Shown here: positions 10,812-23,891 of the stretch, one piece after another
Layout of the letters: every line of letters starts with the position of its first letter
Numbering within the stretch: position 1 is the first letter of the stretch
Assembly: GCF_029873635.1 (NCBI RefSeq)
Contig: NC_080423.1
Span: forward strand, 101,308,991 to 101,372,990
DNA length: 64,000 nt
DNA from: Malania oleifera
Lineage: Eukaryota; Streptophyta; Magnoliopsida; Santalales; Ximeniaceae
Direction of reading: 5' to 3'
Notes under the pieces: generated by a model
Told to the model about the DNA's origin: nothing
Databases searched by the model: none
Seen by the model: only the letters and a program-made list of their open reading frames with translations
Position numbers and translations under genes: made by a program

Positions 10812-11429
10812 AAAACTCCGAATTTTTTTAACTTACCAACGAAGCTACCTCTTTTCTCTCTCTCTCTCCCCTTCAGTTTTCTCTCTCTCTCTCTCTCTCT
10901 TCGATTCCGGGCCAAATTTACTCCAGATCGACAATCCGAAGTCACCACGACGCTCCTGGGGAAGTTCTCTCCAAACCTGCTGGAGCGGATCGTTGGTGAA
11001 ATCAAGTCAAGAATCATCCCTAAATTGAGATAAGACTTTTTAAGGCAAATTTGACTTTGTGGTAGTTATAGAAAATGTTGTACGTACGAAAATACTGAAC
11101 TTTAATACTGGGAGTTTTCATTTTCAGGGGTATTGAGTTGAGAACCCTGCGGGTGCGAGGAAGATTTTCTTAAGGGCTTTTCAGGAATCAGGTAAGGGGA
11201 TAAACTAAACTAGTTTTGTTTTGAGAAAATGCATGTATATATATATATAACATCTGATTTCAGGAAAAATAAATATTTATATATATATGTTTTATATTTG
11301 CAAAATACTGTGAAAATGATCGTATGTTGAAAATGTGAAAATCCGTTTGTGTGGCATGAGTAAAAACATTGTGAAATACTGTTTTCTAGGAATGTGGATG
11401 ATATGGATTTTTATGATGGAAAACCGGCG

Positions 11430-11660
11430 TACAGGCCAAGATTTTTATATGTTTTCCCGGCGTACGGGCTAAGATTTTTATATGTTTTGTAGTGTACGGG
11501 CCGTGCTGTGTTGATGTGATTTGCCAGTGTATGAGTTGTGCTATGTTTTGCCGGTGTACGAGCCGTGCTATGTGACTGTGATTTGCCAGCGTACGGGCTG
11601 TGCTATGTTTTGCTGGCGTACGGGCCGTGCTATGTTAAAATGTGTAATACTGGCGTAGGG
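11430..11660 (+). repeat. Minisatellite inside LTR
   Basis: Irregular tandem copies of a unit containing CCGGCGTACGGGCCGTGCTA, the same core as the array at 1411-1640 in the homologous LTR position. Unit length varies (about 33-60 bp), so the array evolves within each LTR copy. Confidence 0.75.
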
Positions 11661-11744
11661 GCCGATGATTTTCATGATATATGTATTTGTGTAAAATGAT
11701 ATGATTAATTTGATAATTAATGATATAAGATATCCATGTATCAC

Positions 11745-13540
11745 ACTGGTGCTCCCCAGGGTGACACACTGGGCCGAATGAACCCCTTATCTAACAGCTC
11801 CTGCAACTGCTCTTTCAATTCTTTCAGCTCTGCCGGTGCCATTCTATACGGCGCCTTCGAAATCGGTGCTGTCCCCGGAACCAGATCAATAACGAACTCT
11901 ACCTCACGATCAGGAGGTAGTCCCAGCAAATCCTCTGGAAATACATCAGGAAAATCTCTCACCACTGGGATATCCTCCACCCTCAATTCCCCTTCTGATA
12001 CAGCCTTCACATAGGCTAAATATCCGTGACAACCTTCTGATAGCAATCTACACGCTTGAATAGCAGATAATAACTGAGGTGGGGTGCGCACACGTGATCC
12101 CACGAATCTGTACTCCTGTCCCTCTGGAGGTCTAAACACTACCACTCTCTGATGACAATCAATGCTAGCGTAGTGGGCAGCTAGCCAATCCATGCCCAAG
12201 ATTACCTCAAACCCATGCATGTCTAAAATCACCAGATCAGCTAACAAATACCTCCCTAGAATATCCACTGGACAGTCCCTGAGTACCTTCCTACACACCC
12301 CTACGGTCCCAGTTGGCGTAGCAACAGACAAACTAATTTCTAACTGCTGAGGCTCAAACCCACACAATTTAACATAATCCCAGGCGATAAATGAATGCGT
12401 CGCCCCAGAATCAAACAAAACAGTAGCTTTAAATGACAGTATTGAAACAGTACCTGTCACCACATCTCCTGCCGCCTCAGCGTCGCCCGGTGTCAAAGCA
12501 AAAACTCTGGCTGGGGCCGTATTCCTCTGCTGGCCTCCTCGTGGTGCCTGGTAACCTCCTCGTGCAGGTCTAGGAACAATACCAATCTGTGTCGGACACT
12601 CCCTCATCATATGTCCTGGCTCCCCGCACCTGTAGCAGACACCTCGCCCAGCACGACACTCTCCCAGGTGTCTCTTCCCGCAAGAAGGGCAAGCGGCAGA
12701 TGGCTGTACACCCTGGAAACCGCGATTCCCTGTCCTCTGTCTCCGGTCCCTATAATAGCCACCTTTCTTCCACGCAGCACGGTCAGCTCCCTGCTGGAAA
12801 TCAGAAGGTATGGATCTCTTCTTCTGCCTCTGCTCCTCAGCCTCCAATCGCTCACCAATCTCTGCTATAGTGGCTCGGTCAACCAACTCGGTGAAGTCCT
12901 GCAACTTCAATATCGATACCTGCTTGTAAATTTCTCTCCTCAAGCCTCTTTCAAACTGTCGTACCTTCTTCGTCTCATCTGGAATAATGTACGGGGCGAA
13001 GCGAGATAGCTCGATGAACCTCGCCGCGTACTGCTGTACTGACAGCTGTCCCTGCTTCAGATTCAGGAACTCCGTAATCTTAGCCTCCCTGGAAGAGGCT
13101 GGAAAATACCTGTCGAAGAATATCTCTCTAAATCGCTCCCAAGTCATCTCTACAGGTATAGTCCTCTGCTGCTCTAACAATCTCACTGCTGACCACCATC
13201 TCTCGGCCTCTCCAATCAGTCTGTAGGTGGCAAACAGCACCTTCTGCTCCTCTGAACACTGCAGTACTGCAAATATTTTCTCCATCTCCTGCACCCAATT
13301 CTCAGCGACTGCAGGATCCGTTCCTCCTGAGAAAACTGGAGGATTCATCTTTATGAACTTCTCGATCGTACAACCGTGGCCTACAGACGGACCACCCTGT
13401 TCTCTCGAACTCCTGGCAATTTCTGCCATAACCTGCTGTGTTACGCTGCGTAAGACTGCATCTGAATCACTACCCGCAGCGCCTGAGGGTCCAGCACCCT
13501 CACTCCCACTGGCGTGGGCACTATTTCCACCATGGTCCAT
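11745..13540 (-). pseudogene. Truncated gypsy gag-protease (598 codons)
   Basis: The frame from ATG at 13540 is open to the breakpoint at 11745 and corresponds to residues 1-599 of the complete polyprotein: gag, zinc knuckle [14 protein letters not shown], protease motif DSGATHSF, and the first reverse-transcriptase residues (SPWGAPV). It then runs into foreign LTR sequence. Reverse transcriptase, RNase H and integrase are absent, so it could make a gag-protease protein but is not a complete element. Confidence 0.9.
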
Positions 13541-13858
13541 CCTGAAAGAATAAATAACTTAACTCAAAACCTTATTCTCTATACATATCACTCAGCTCAT
13601 ATGGTATATTTTCCTAATTAACTCGTCACTCTTGATCTTATTTCAAGGTTCAATCCTGCAACCTAGATACTCGACCCGACGATAGTTTACAATGAATTTC
13701 CTGAAATCGTCACCCCAGGAAAATCATACAAACCACCACGGAAGTCCTGCATCTAGACTACAAAACCAGACCTCAAATCCCCTTATCCTATACTCTGGTA
13801 TTAATACTGCTGCACTCTAGAGTCTACAGAACCTAGTATCCTAGGCTCTGATACCAAA
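13541..13858 (-). other. Gypsy 5' leader with primer-binding site (truncated unit)
   Basis: The leader lies between gag and the LTR. The primer-binding site on the minus strand, TGGTATCAGAGC (plus 13845-13856), is complementary to the 3' end of initiator methionine tRNA and is separated by two bases from the LTR. TTCTTTCAGG directly precedes the gag ATG. Confidence 0.85.
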
Positions 13859-16378
13859 TGAAACGTCCCTCAATTTCTTAACATAAAATATCATATAATA
13901 AATAAAATGGTCAACCCGAACCCGTGGGTAGCGGGGACACCTGTCAAACACAGCGGAAAACCTAGCAGCAGTAAACATAAAATCTCAAACATCCAATCAT
14001 AAAACATAATACCAGAGCTTTCTATAACATTATGATACTGTACTACTATACATCCTCATACACATCAAAATATCTCTAGGGTCAAACACAAAATAATTCT
14101 AACCCTAGTACAAAATCTTACCCTCCTCACGGGGTAATCTCACTAATCTCAACGGCGGCCTTGACCCGCCGGTCTCTCAGGGACTCCTGAAAAATGTAAT
14201 AATATTGGGGGTGAGACACTTCTCAGTAAGGGAAAATAAACTAAATACAGCTGTGTGGCAACATGAATATTTAATGCATTTATACGTATATAGTACATTT
14301 CATAACTCCATAAACATCATCATATCGTACTGGGTAAACATATATTTTCACATCTGTTAATAATTCATATCATACATAAAATCATTTGTTATAACTGTAG
14401 TACCGAAAATAAACACAGGATGACTAGCTAGCTGGTGTCATGTATTACCCCCCATGACGGGTTGTGCAGCCCGAAGGCGGGACCCGACAATGGCTGGCCG
14501 ACCACTGCCGAATCAAATATCTCTGTAAGTACGATGAGCCCGCCACACCCTGGTCCGGACTGCCAGGTGGACGTCCACACTCTACTCAAAGCCACATCGA
14601 CTATCCATCTCCCATCCCCTCGTGGGACGGTAGCACTAATAAGGCCTCGTGCCAAAATGAACCCATAACTACGGTACCGAGCTCCTGGTCTGAACTAAAC
14701 TAACATCCTGGTTGTGAAAACATATAATACATGATCATACGTAACATCATTACGGCCTCGTGCCGAAAACATAGATACGGCCTCGTGTCGAAAATATAAA
14801 TACATGGCCTCGCGCCAATAACATAAATACGGCCTCGTGCCGATAACATAAATACGGCCTCGTGCCGATAACATAAATATATGGCCTCGCGCCAAAAACA
14901 TAAATACGGCCTCGTGCCGATAACATAAATATATGGCCTCGCGCCAAAATTGTTTCAGGTATATATATATACTGAAAATATCTCATTTATCACACAATCG
15001 TCAAAACCATCACAACATAACTCATATTTTCATAAATGCCTGAAATCATGCTTGGTTCGTAAAATCTTTCACATCATAATACATTTCACATAAAATAATA
15101 TTCATGCCACACATATGCTGTTAAAAGTCATACTTCATATTCTAAAAACGTGAATTATTTACATCTCATACATACATATACATTTTAATCATCATAGCAG
15201 TATTTTTCTCAATCGTACATTTCATGCGTAATACACAATATAACATATGCTTTTCTGAAAATAAATTTACTCATAATCAATAATAATTTGTATGAAAAAT
15301 TACTGTTTTAGTTTATTCCCTTACCTGACTATTGAGAAATTCCTTAGGACCCAAAATTTCACGCCCTTAGCGCCCGAAATTTAATTCCTGCAATTTACAT
15401 TTTTCCCCAGATTAATTAATCTATTTCTCCAAAATAATACTCATCTAGCCTTCCTTAGGCTCCATATACCTCAAATTAATATTTAAACTATTATTTAATA
15501 TTCCTACTTAATTTTTCCAAATTTTGCCTGCGGGTCCCAAAATTACACCCGCGGCGCTCACCCGAGCCCTAAATTTCAGAAATCCTATTTCAGTCGCAGA
15601 TGCTTAATATTTTAGCATTTCTAAATTAATGCTAATTAATTAAAAATAAGCCCCTTAATAATCGCCGCACCCTAAATTTGGAGTTTTGGCCCGACACCCC
15701 CATGAGAATTCCGTCCCACTAGACTTGTAGAGAATCATCCCTAGATTCTCGTGGTGGTGTCCGTTCGTCAATTGGGCTTATATTTTGCAAGAAATTAAAG
15801 AAAAAGGGGGAAATGGCTTACCCCAGGGAATATGCTTATGCCGCTCCTACCACCAATCTGCTTCGGTAAAAATGACGGCAGCAGCGAATGGAGTCCAGTG
15901 GTATCTTCGGATTTTCGATCGGGCGAAAATCTGTCACGAAATCGAAGAGAGAGGGAGAGAGAATGAGAGTTCACGTTGCAGGAGAAATAAAAAAAAAAAG
16001 AAAAGAAAAAACAAGAAAGAAGAAGAAGAAAGATGGGGTCCTGACACAGATCCTGCACAAAGGAAAGAAAGAAAAGTTTCTTTCCTTCCTTCAGGAATGA
16101 TCCTGAAGGAAGGATATAATAATAATAACAATAATAATAATAATAATAATAACATATATATTTAATTAATATTAATAATAATATATTTTATTAATAAAAT
16201 AAAAATAAATTTTAATTAATTAATTTTTTTTCTTTTTCTTTTAAATCCGATTAATTAATTAGTTAATTAATTAAAAATTTAATTATTTATTTATTTATTT
16301 ATTTATTTAATTTTTAATTTTTTTTTTTGAAATTAATCCACTAATTTTTTTATATCTCTGTTTTTTGGAGTTTTTACA
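13859..16378 (-). repeat. LTR of the complete gypsy element (3' LTR)
   Basis: 2520 bp; on the minus strand it starts TGTAAAAACTCC and ends GGGACGTTTCA. The U3 near 16200-16370 is very AT-rich, with AATTAATTAA words and (TTTA)n. (AAT)n runs at 16109-16150 and CT/GA-rich sequence at 15950-16080. It lacks the GTCGAC palindromes of families A and B but shares the 150 bp module with GTCATG/CATGAC arms (14437-14458), the splice-like signals and a minisatellite. Confidence 0.92.
14751..14950 (-). repeat. Minisatellite inside LTR (unit about 24 bp)
   Basis: About eight copies of a unit reading ACGGCCTCGTGCCGATAACA plus a short spacer. Each carries a small GGC(CTCGT)GCC dyad. It occupies the same position, between the second donor and the 150 bp module, as the arrays at 1411 and 11430, but with a different sequence. 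The other LTR has the same array at 22326-22525. Confidence 0.85.
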
Positions 16379-16624
16379 TTCTCCCCTCCTTATAAAAATT
16401 TCGTCCTCGAAATTTGCCATTCCCTTATTTCCCTTTCTTAGTGAAAATACTTTCAATTTTTATTGATTACCCTCACTTATGGCGAAGGAATACCGTGGTT
16501 ACAATGAGGGCTCTGGAAGATTACAACTAGTCAAAATTCTCCCAAAACCATTCATGTTTCAAAACTAAAAACTTTATCTATCTTATGTTACACTATACAA
16601 ATAAAAACTACAACAATATTCCAT
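16379..16624 (-). other. 3' untranslated region and polypurine tract
   Basis: On the minus strand it ends AAGGAGGGGAGAA (plus 16379-16391) directly before the LTR start. Upstream is the conserved dyad AAATTTCGAGGACGAAATTT, which is also present in the other gypsy elements. Confidence 0.8.
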
Positions 16625-19600
16625 TCACTTAACTGGCTCAACTCTAACTCCACTGAATAAGTGCGGATATCTCTGGCGCATCTGATCCTTTAGTTCCCAA
16701 GAAGCCTCCTCAATGGCATGGTTGCGCCACAGAACTTTTACCAGTGGAATCTTCTTCGTGCGTAGCTCCTGTTCCTTCCAGTCAAGAATCTGCACTGGCA
16801 CTTCCTCGTAAACTAAAGTTTCGCTCAATTCCAGTGCTTCATATCTAATCACATGGGAAGGGTCTGGGACGTATTTCCTCAACATAGAAACGTGGAATAC
16901 GTCATGGATCCTAGATAGGACCGGTGGTAATGCCAAACGATAGGCAACTGGACCCACTCTCTCAAGAATCTCGAATGGTCCAATATACCTAGGGCTCAGC
17001 TTACCCTTCCTCCTGAACCTCATAACACCCTTCAGCGGTGCCACCTTCAGGAACACGTGATCTCCTGTGTCAAACTCCAATTCTCGCCGACGAGTATCAG
17101 CATAACTCTTCTGCCGGCTCTGCGCTGTCCTGATCCTGTCTCTGATGAGTCTGACTTTATCCTGAGTCTGTTGTATCAGCTCTGGCCCCAATACCTGTCT
17201 CTCACCAACCTCATCCCAGTACAATGGGGATCGACACCTCCTGCCATACAGTGCCTCATATGGTGCCATCTCAATGCTGGCCTGGTAGCTGTTGTTATAC
17301 GCAAACTCAACTAATGGCAAATACTGCATCCAACGACCTCCAAAATCCAGCACACATGCTCGCAGCATATCCTCCAAAATCTGTATCGTCCTCTCTGTCT
17401 GTCCATCTGTCTGAGGATGAAAAGCTGTGCTGAACGACAACTGAGAACCCATGGCCTCTTGCAGACTCTTCCAAAAACGAGATGTAAACCGTGGGTCTCT
17501 ATCTGAAACTATGGACACTGGGACGCCGTGGAGTCTAACTATCTCCTGGATGTATAACTCAGCCAATCTGTCCATGGAGTAGCTAACTCTAATCGGCAAA
17601 AAGTGGGCAGTCTTCGTCAATCGATCCACCACTACCCAAATAGCGTCCTGTCCATGCAATGCTGGCGGTAATCCTAAGACGAAATCCATCGCTATATGCT
17701 CCCACTTCCACTCAGGAATGTGGAGTGGCTGCAACGATCCCGCCGGTCTCTGATGCTCAGCCTTCACTTGCTGGCACGTCAAACACTGACCCACAAACTG
17801 AGCTATCTCCTTCTTCATGTTGCACCACCAGAAGGACTCTCGGAGATCCCTGTACATTTTAGTGCTACCCGGATGTACAGTATATAGGGATCGATGTGCT
17901 TCCTCCAGAATGAGTTTCTTGATCTCAGGATCGGCAGGAACACATAACCTGGTATGGAACCTCAGGGCTCCATCATCTGAAATGCTGAACTCTGATTCCT
18001 GACCATCCTGTACCTTTTCCATAAGCTCTACTAGTTCTGCATCATTCCTCTGAGCTGCTTTAATCCTCTCCTGTAGAGTCGGCTGCAAAACCAAGTCAGC
18101 AATGAATGCCTGGTGATCACCCTCTACCAGCTCCACACCGAGCCTCTCCAGATCCATCTGAATCGGATGCTGAATCTCCACTGCAGATACAGATGATTCC
18201 ACTAATTTCCGACTCAAAGCATCAGCAACGACATTAGCCTTTCCCGGGTGGTAGCTAATAGTGCAGTCGTAATCCTTTATTAGCTCCAACCATCTCCTCT
18301 GCCTCATATTCAATTCCTTCTGCATGAAGAAATACTTTAAACTCTTATGGTCAGTAAATATCTCACACCTACCCCCATATAGATAATGCCTCCAAATCTT
18401 CAGCGCGTAAACAACCGCCGCCAACTCCAGATCGTGGGTAGGGTAGTTCTTCTCATATTCTTTCAACTGTCGTGAGGCATAGGCTATCACTCTCCCCCGC
18501 TGCATCAACACGCATCCGAGCCCTTTATGGGACGCATCACTGTAAATTACGAACCCCTCTTCTCCTGAAGGAATTGTCAACACAGGCGCAGTGATGAGTC
18601 GCTGCTTCAACTCCTGGAAGCTCTGCTCACATTCATCAGACCACTCAAACTTCGCTCCTTTCCTAGTCAATCTGGTCAACGGGCCTGACAATCGAGAAAA
18701 GCCCTCAACAAACCTGCGGTAGTACCCAGCCAATCCTAGGAAACTCCTGATCTCGTGCACGTTCTTTGGTCGTACCCAGTCAACTACCGCCTCAATCTTA
18801 CTCGGATCAACAGAAATACCACCCTTGGATACAACGTGTCCAAGGAAGGTAACCTGTTCCAGCCAGAACTCACACTTCTTGAGTTTTGCATATAGCTTCT
18901 TCTCTCGCAGCACCTGCAACACTATACTCAAATGCTCCTCATGCTCCTCTGCACTCTTCGAATATACCAGTATATCATCAATAAATACTACCACAAACCG
19001 ATCCAAGTACTGGTGAAAAACCCTGTTCATAAGATCCATAAACACCACAGGAGCATTCGTCAACCCAAACGGCATAACTAGAAATTCATAGTGACCATAC
19101 CGTGTTCTAAATGCCGTCTTCAGAACATCTTCCGCCCTGACTTTCACCTGATGGTACCCGGAGCGTAAATCTATCTTTGAAAAGATCTGTGTCCCCTGTA
19201 ATTGGTCAAACAAATCATCAATACGCGGGAGCGGGTATTTATTCTTGATAGTTACTTTATTTATTTCTCGATAGTCGATGCACAATCTCATCGAGCCATC
19301 CTTCTTCCTCACAAACAAAACTGGTGCTCCCCAGGGTGACACACTGGGCCGAATGAACCCCTTATCTAACAGCTCCTGCAACTGCTCTTTCAATTCTTTC
19401 AGCTCTGCCGGTGCCATTCTATACGGCGCCTTCGAAATCGGTGCTGTCCCCGGAACCAGATCAATAACGAACTCTACCTCACGATCAGGAGGTAGTCCCA
19501 GCAAATCCTCTGGAAATACATCAGGAAAATCTCTCACCACTGGGATATCCTCCACCCTCAATTCCCCTTCTGATACAGCCTTCACATAGGCTAAATATCC

Positions 19601-21115
19601 GTGACAACCTTCTGATAGCAATCTACACGCTTGAATAGCAGATAATAACTGAGGTGGGGTGCGCACACGTGATCCCACGAATCTGTACTCCTGTCCCTCT
19701 GGAGGTCTAAACACTACCACTCTCTGATGACAATCAATGCTAGCGTAGTGGGCAGCTAGCCAATCCATGCCCAAGATTACCTCAAACCCATACATGTCTA
19801 AAATCACCAGATCAGCTAACAAATACCTCCCTAGAATATCCACTGGACAGTCCCTGAGTACCTTCCTACACACCCCTACGGTCCCAGTTGGCGTAGCAAC
19901 AGACAAACTAATTTCTAACTGCTGAGGCTCAAACCCACACAATTTAACATAATCCCAGGCGATAAATGAATGCGTCGCCCCAGAATCAAACAAAACAGTA
20001 GCTTTAAATGACAGTATTGAAACAGTACCTGTCACCACATCTCCTGCCGCCTCAGCGTCGCCCGGTGTCAAAGCAAAAACTCTGGCTGGGGCCGTATTCC
20101 TCTGCTGGCCTCCTCGTGGTGCCTGGTAACCTCCTCGTGCAGGTCTAGGAACAATACCAATCTGTGTCGGACACTCCCTCATCATATGTCCTGGCTCCCC
20201 GCACCTGTAGCAGACACCTCGCCCAGCACGACACTCTCCCAGGTGTCTCTTCCCGCAAGAAGGGCAAGCGGCAGATGGCTGTACACCCTGGAAACCGCGA
20301 TTCCCTGTCCTCTGTCTCCGGTCCCTATAATAGCCACCTTTCTTCCACGCAGCACGGTCAGCTCCCTGCTGGAAATCAGAAGGTATGGATCTCTTCTTCT
20401 GCCTCTGCTCCTCAGCCTCCAATCGCTCACCAATCTCTGCTATAGTGGCTCGGTCAACCAACTCGGTGAAGTCCTGCAACTTCAATATCGATACCTGCTT
20501 GTAAATTTCTCTCCTCAAGCCTCTTTCAAACTGTCGTACCTTCTTCGTCTCATCTGGAATAATGTACGGGGCGAAGCGAGATAGCTCGATGAACCTCGCC
20601 GCGTACTGCTGTACTGACAGCTGTCCCTGCTTCAGATTCAGGAACTCCGTAATCTTAGCCTCCCTGGAAGAGGCTGGAAAATACCTGTCGAAGAATATCT
20701 CTCTAAATCGCTCCCAAGTCATCTCTACAGGTATAGTCCTCTGCTGCTCTAACAATCTCACTGCTGACCACCATCTCTCGGCCTCTCCAATCAGTCTGTA
20801 GGTGGCAAACAGCACCTTCTGCTCCTCTGAACACTGCAGTACTGCAAATATTTTCTCCATCTCCTGCACCCAATTCTCAGCGACTGCAGGATCCGTTCCT
20901 CCTGAGAAAACTGGAGGATTCATCTTTATGAACTTCTCGATCGTACAACCGTGGCCTACAGACGGACCACCCTGTTCTCTCGAACTCCTGGCAATTTCTG
21001 CCATAACCTGCTGTGTTACGCTGCGTAAGACTGCATCTGAATCACTACCCGCAGCGCCTGAGGGTCCAGCACCCTCACTCCCACTGGCGTGGGCACTATT
21101 TCCACCATGGTCCAT
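16625..21115 (-). CDS. Intact Ty3/gypsy gag-pol polyprotein, 1496 aa
   Basis: A single ORF without a gag/pol frameshift. Domains: gag about 60-240; zinc knuckle [14 protein letters not shown] at 302-315; aspartic protease [10 protein letters not shown] near 375-384; reverse transcriptase about 560-760 with FIDDILVYS at 711-719; RNase H about 855-970, starting with [10 protein letters not shown]; integrase with an HHCC zinc finger (H1074, H1081, C1111, C1114) and a catalytic triad D1144, D1205, E1241 (35 residues between the last two); chromodomain-like C-terminus about 1436-1485. The polyprotein would build cytoplasmic particles, copy the RNA and insert the DNA; the chromodomain presumably guides integration. 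All catalytic residues I can check are present. The ATG follows a TTTCAGG acceptor-like sequence with no upstream coding. With its LTRs it is a candidate for a currently competent element. Confidence 0.95.
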   Translation of the reverse strand: MDHGGNSAHASGSEGAGPSGAAGSDSDAVLRSVTQQVMAEIARSSREQGGPSVGHGCTIEKFIKMNPPVFSGGTDPAVAENWVQEMEKIFAVLQCSEEQKVLFATYRLIGEAERWWSAVRLLEQQRTIPVEMTWERFREIFFDRYFPASSREAKITEFLNLKQGQLSVQQYAARFIELSRFAPYIIPDETKKVRQFERGLRREIYKQVSILKLQDFTELVDRATIAEIGERLEAEEQRQKKRSIPSDFQQGADRAAWKKGGYYRDRRQRTGNRGFQGVQPSAACPSCGKRHLGECRAGRGVCYRCGEPGHMMRECPTQIGIVPRPARGGYQAPRGGQQRNTAPARVFALTPGDAEAAGDVVTGTVSILSFKATVLFDSGATHSFIAWDYVKLCGFEPQQLEISLSVATPTGTVGVCRKVLRDCPVDILGRYLLADLVILDMYGFEVILGMDWLAAHYASIDCHQRVVVFRPPEGQEYRFVGSRVRTPPQLLSAIQACRLLSEGCHGYLAYVKAVSEGELRVEDIPVVRDFPDVFPEDLLGLPPDREVEFVIDLVPGTAPISKAPYRMAPAELKELKEQLQELLDKGFIRPSVSPWGAPVLFVRKKDGSMRLCIDYREINKVTIKNKYPLPRIDDLFDQLQGTQIFSKIDLRSGYHQVKVRAEDVLKTAFRTRYGHYEFLVMPFGLTNAPVVFMDLMNRVFHQYLDRFVVVFIDDILVYSKSAEEHEEHLSIVLQVLREKKLYAKLKKCEFWLEQVTFLGHVVSKGGISVDPSKIEAVVDWVRPKNVHEIRSFLGLAGYYRRFVEGFSRLSGPLTRLTRKGAKFEWSDECEQSFQELKQRLITAPVLTIPSGEEGFVIYSDASHKGLGCVLMQRGRVIAYASRQLKEYEKNYPTHDLELAAVVYALKIWRHYLYGGRCEIFTDHKSLKYFFMQKELNMRQRRWLELIKDYDCTISYHPGKANVVADALSRKLVESSVSAVEIQHPIQMDLERLGVELVEGDHQAFIADLVLQPTLQERIKAAQRNDAELVELMEKVQDGQESEFSISDDGALRFHTRLCVPADPEIKKLILEEAHRSLYTVHPGSTKMYRDLRESFWWCNMKKEIAQFVGQCLTCQQVKAEHQRPAGSLQPLHIPEWKWEHIAMDFVLGLPPALHGQDAIWVVVDRLTKTAHFLPIRVSYSMDRLAELYIQEIVRLHGVPVSIVSDRDPRFTSRFWKSLQEAMGSQLSFSTAFHPQTDGQTERTIQILEDMLRACVLDFGGRWMQYLPLVEFAYNNSYQASIEMAPYEALYGRRCRSPLYWDEVGERQVLGPELIQQTQDKVRLIRDRIRTAQSRQKSYADTRRRELEFDTGDHVFLKVAPLKGVMRFRRKGKLSPRYIGPFEILERVGPVAYRLALPPVLSRIHDVFHVSMLRKYVPDPSHVIRYEALELSETLVYEEVPVQILDWKEQELRTKKIPLVKVLWRNHAIEEASWELKDQMRQRYPHLFSGVRVEPVK

Positions 21116-21433
21116 CCTGAAAGAATAAATAACTTAACTCAAAACCTTATTCTCTATACATATCACTCAGCTCATATGGTATATTTTCCTAATTAACTCG
21201 TCACTCTTGATCTTATTTCAAGGTTCAATCCTGCAACCTAGATACTCGACCCGACGATAGTTTACAATGAATTTCCTGAAATCGTCACCCCAGGAAAATC
21301 ATACAAACCACCACGGAAGTCCTGCATCTAGACTACAAAACCAGACCTCAAATCCCCTTATCCTATACTCTGGTATTAATACTGCTGCACTCTAGAGTCT
21401 ACAGAACCTAGTATCCTAGGCTCTGATACCAAA
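21116..21433 (-). other. Gypsy 5' leader with primer-binding site
   Basis: The minus strand carries the primer-binding site TGGTATCAGAGC (plus 21420-21431), complementary to initiator methionine tRNA and two bases from the LTR end. The leader ends in CTTTCAG|G directly before the gag ATG at 21115, a plausible splice acceptor whose use would remove the primer site from the spliced RNA. Confidence 0.85.
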
Positions 21434-21696
21434 TGAAACGTCCCTCAATTTCTTAACATAAAATATCATATAATAAATAAAATGGTCAACCCGAACCCGT
21501 GGGTAGCGGGGACACCTGTCAAACACAGCGGAAAACCTAGCAGCAGTAAACATAAAATCTCAAACATCCAATCATAAAACATAATACCAGAGCTTTCTAT
21601 AACATTATGATACTGTACTACTATACATCCTCATACACATCAAAATATCTCTAGGGTCAAACACAAAATAATTCTAACCCTAGTACAAAATCTTAC

Positions 21697-21761
21697 CCTC
21701 CTCACGGGGTAATCTCACTAATCTCAACGGCGGCCTTGACCCGCCGGTCTCTCAGGGACTC
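21697..21761 (-). other. Predicted short leader exon 3 in 5' LTR
   Basis: On the minus strand it is bounded by TTTTTCAG|GAG (acceptor) and GAGG|GTAAG (donor), 65 nt. It contains the stem CGGCGG...CCGCCG. Homologous segments with conserved borders and a different stem sequence occur in all family A and B LTRs. Splicing is predicted, not shown. Confidence 0.5.
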
Positions 21762-22325
21762 CTGAAAAATGTAATAATATTGGGGGTGAGACACTTCTCA
21801 GTAAGGGAAAATAAACTAAATACAGCTGTGTGGCAACATGAATATTTAATGCATTTATACGTATATAGTACATTTCATAACTCCATAAACATCATCATAT
21901 CGTACTGGGTAAACATATATTTTCACATCTGTTAATAATTCATATCATACATAAAATCATTTGTTATAACTGTAGTACCGAAAATAAACACAGGATGACT
22001 AGCTAGCTGGTGTCATGTATTACCCCCCATGACGGGTTGTGCAGCCCGAAGGCGGGACCCGACAATGGCTGGCCGACCACTGCCGAATCAAATATCTCTG
22101 TAAGTACGATGAGCCCGCCACACCCTGGTCCGGACTGCCAGGTGGACGTCCACACTCTACTCAAAGCCACATCGACTATCCATCTCCCATCCCCTCGTGG
22201 GACGGTAGCACTAATAAGGCCTCGTGCCAAAATGAACCCATAACTACGGTACCGAGCTCCTGGTCTGAACTAAACTAACATCCTGGTTGTGAAAACATAT
22301 AATACATGATCATACGTAACATCAT

Positions 22326-22525
22326 TACGGCCTCGTGCCGAAAACATAGATACGGCCTCGTGTCGAAAATATAAATACATGGCCTCGCGCCAATAACATA
22401 AATACGGCCTCGTGCCGATAACATAAATACGGCCTCGTGCCGATAACATAAATATATGGCCTCGCGCCAAAAACATAAATACGGCCTCGTGCCGATAACA
22501 TAAATATATGGCCTCGCGCCAAAAT
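22326..22525 (-). repeat. Minisatellite inside LTR (second copy)
   Basis: Same eight-unit array as 14751-14950, with no difference seen. It lies in the predicted intron 2 of the LTR leader. Confidence 0.85.
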
Positions 22526-22899
22526 TGTTTCAGGTATATATATATACTGAAAATATCTCATTTATCACACAATCGTCAAAACCATCACAACATAACTCAT
22601 ATTTTCATAAATGCCTGAAATCATGCTTGGTTCGTAAAATCTTTCACATCATAATACATTTCACATAAAATAATATTCATGCCACACAAATGCTGTTAAA
22701 AGTCATACTTCATATTCTAAAAACGTGAATTATTTACATCTCATACATACATATACATTTTAATCATCATAGCAGTATTTTTCTCAATCGTACATTTCAT
22801 GCGTAATACACAATATAACATATGCTTTTCTGAAAATAAATTTACTCATAATCAATAATAATTTGTATGAAAAATTACTGTTTTAGTTTATTCCCTTAC

Positions 22900-22962
22900 C
22901 TGACTATTGAGAAATTCCTTAGGACCCAAAATTTCACGCCCTTAGCGCCCGAAATTTAATTC
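22900..22962 (-). other. Predicted short leader exon 2 in 5' LTR
   Basis: On the minus strand it is bounded by TTGCAG|GAATT and AGTCAG|GTAAGGG, 63 nt. The corresponding segment in the LTR at 591 is 1121-1185 (65 nt). A preceding donor, CTGGG|GTAAGC, ends predicted exon 1 at 23397. Splicing is predicted from conserved borders only. Confidence 0.5.
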
Positions 22963-23857
22963 CTGCAATTTACATTTTTCCCCAGATTAATTAATCTATT
23001 TCTCCAAAATAATACTCATCTAGCCTTCCTTAGGCTCCATATACCTCAAATTAATATTTAAACTATTATTTAATATTCCTACTTAATTTTTCCAAATTTT
23101 GCCTGCGGGTCCCAAAATTACACCCGCGGCGCTCACCCGAGCCCTAAATTTCAGAAATCCTATTTCAGTCGCAGATGCTTAATATTTTAGCATTTCTAAA
23201 TTAATGCTAATTAATTAAAAATAAGCCCCTTAATAATCGCCGCACCCCAAATTTGGAGTTTTGGCCCGACACCCCCATGAGAATTCCGTCCCACTAGACT
23301 TGTAGAGAATCATCCCTAGATTCTCGTGGTGGTGTCCGTTCGTCAATTGGGCTTATATTTTGCAAGAAATTAAAGAAAAAGGGGGAAATGGCTTACCCCA
23401 GGGAATATGCTTATGCCGCTCCTACCACCAATCTGCTTCGGTAAAAATGACGGCAGCAGCGAATGGAGTCCAGTGGTATCTTCGGATTTTCGATCGGGCG
23501 AAAATCTGTCACGAAATCGAAGAGAGAGGGAGAGAGAATGAGAGTTCACGTTGCAGGAGAAATAAAAAAAAAAGAAAAGAAAAAACAAGAAAGAAGAAGA
23601 AGAAAGATGGGGTCCTGACACAGATCCTGCACAAAGGAAAGAAAGAAAAGTTTCTTTCCTTCCTTCAGTAATGATCCTGAAGGAAGGATATAATAATAAT
23701 AACAATAATAATAATAATAATAATAATAACATATATATTTAATTAATATTAATAATAATATATTTTATTAATAAAATAAAAATAAATTTTAATTAATTAA
23801 TTTTTTTTCTTTTTCTTTTAAATCCGATTAATTAATTAGTTAATTAATTAAAAATTT

Positions 23858-23891
<34 letters not shown>

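Larger units (their letters stand above)
10497..11744 (+). repeat. Solo LTR, family A, left part
   Basis: Starts TGTAACGACC; the matching end GGTCATGACA is at 25545. The flanks GTAGA (10492-10496) and GTAAA (25546-25550) form a 5 bp duplication with one later change; the uninserted relative near 9010 reads GTAAA. The first donor is mutated (AGATAAGA at about 11030), while acceptor 1 (ATTTTCAG near 11129), donor 2 (TCAG|GTAAGGGG near 11192) and the later signals remain. The LTR was broken at 11744 by the tandem gypsy block. Confidence 0.88.

Noticed and set aside
12589-13553. Plus-strand ORFs of 79-132 codons (also at 20164-21128)
   Set aside because: Antisense shadows of the gag-pol ORF, identical in both gag copies because the DNA is identical; no domain recognised.
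14695-14986. Repeat array resembling a CRISPR
   Set aside because: Units are contiguous with near-identical spacers, inside a plant LTR, and duplicated exactly in the other LTR; it is a minisatellite.
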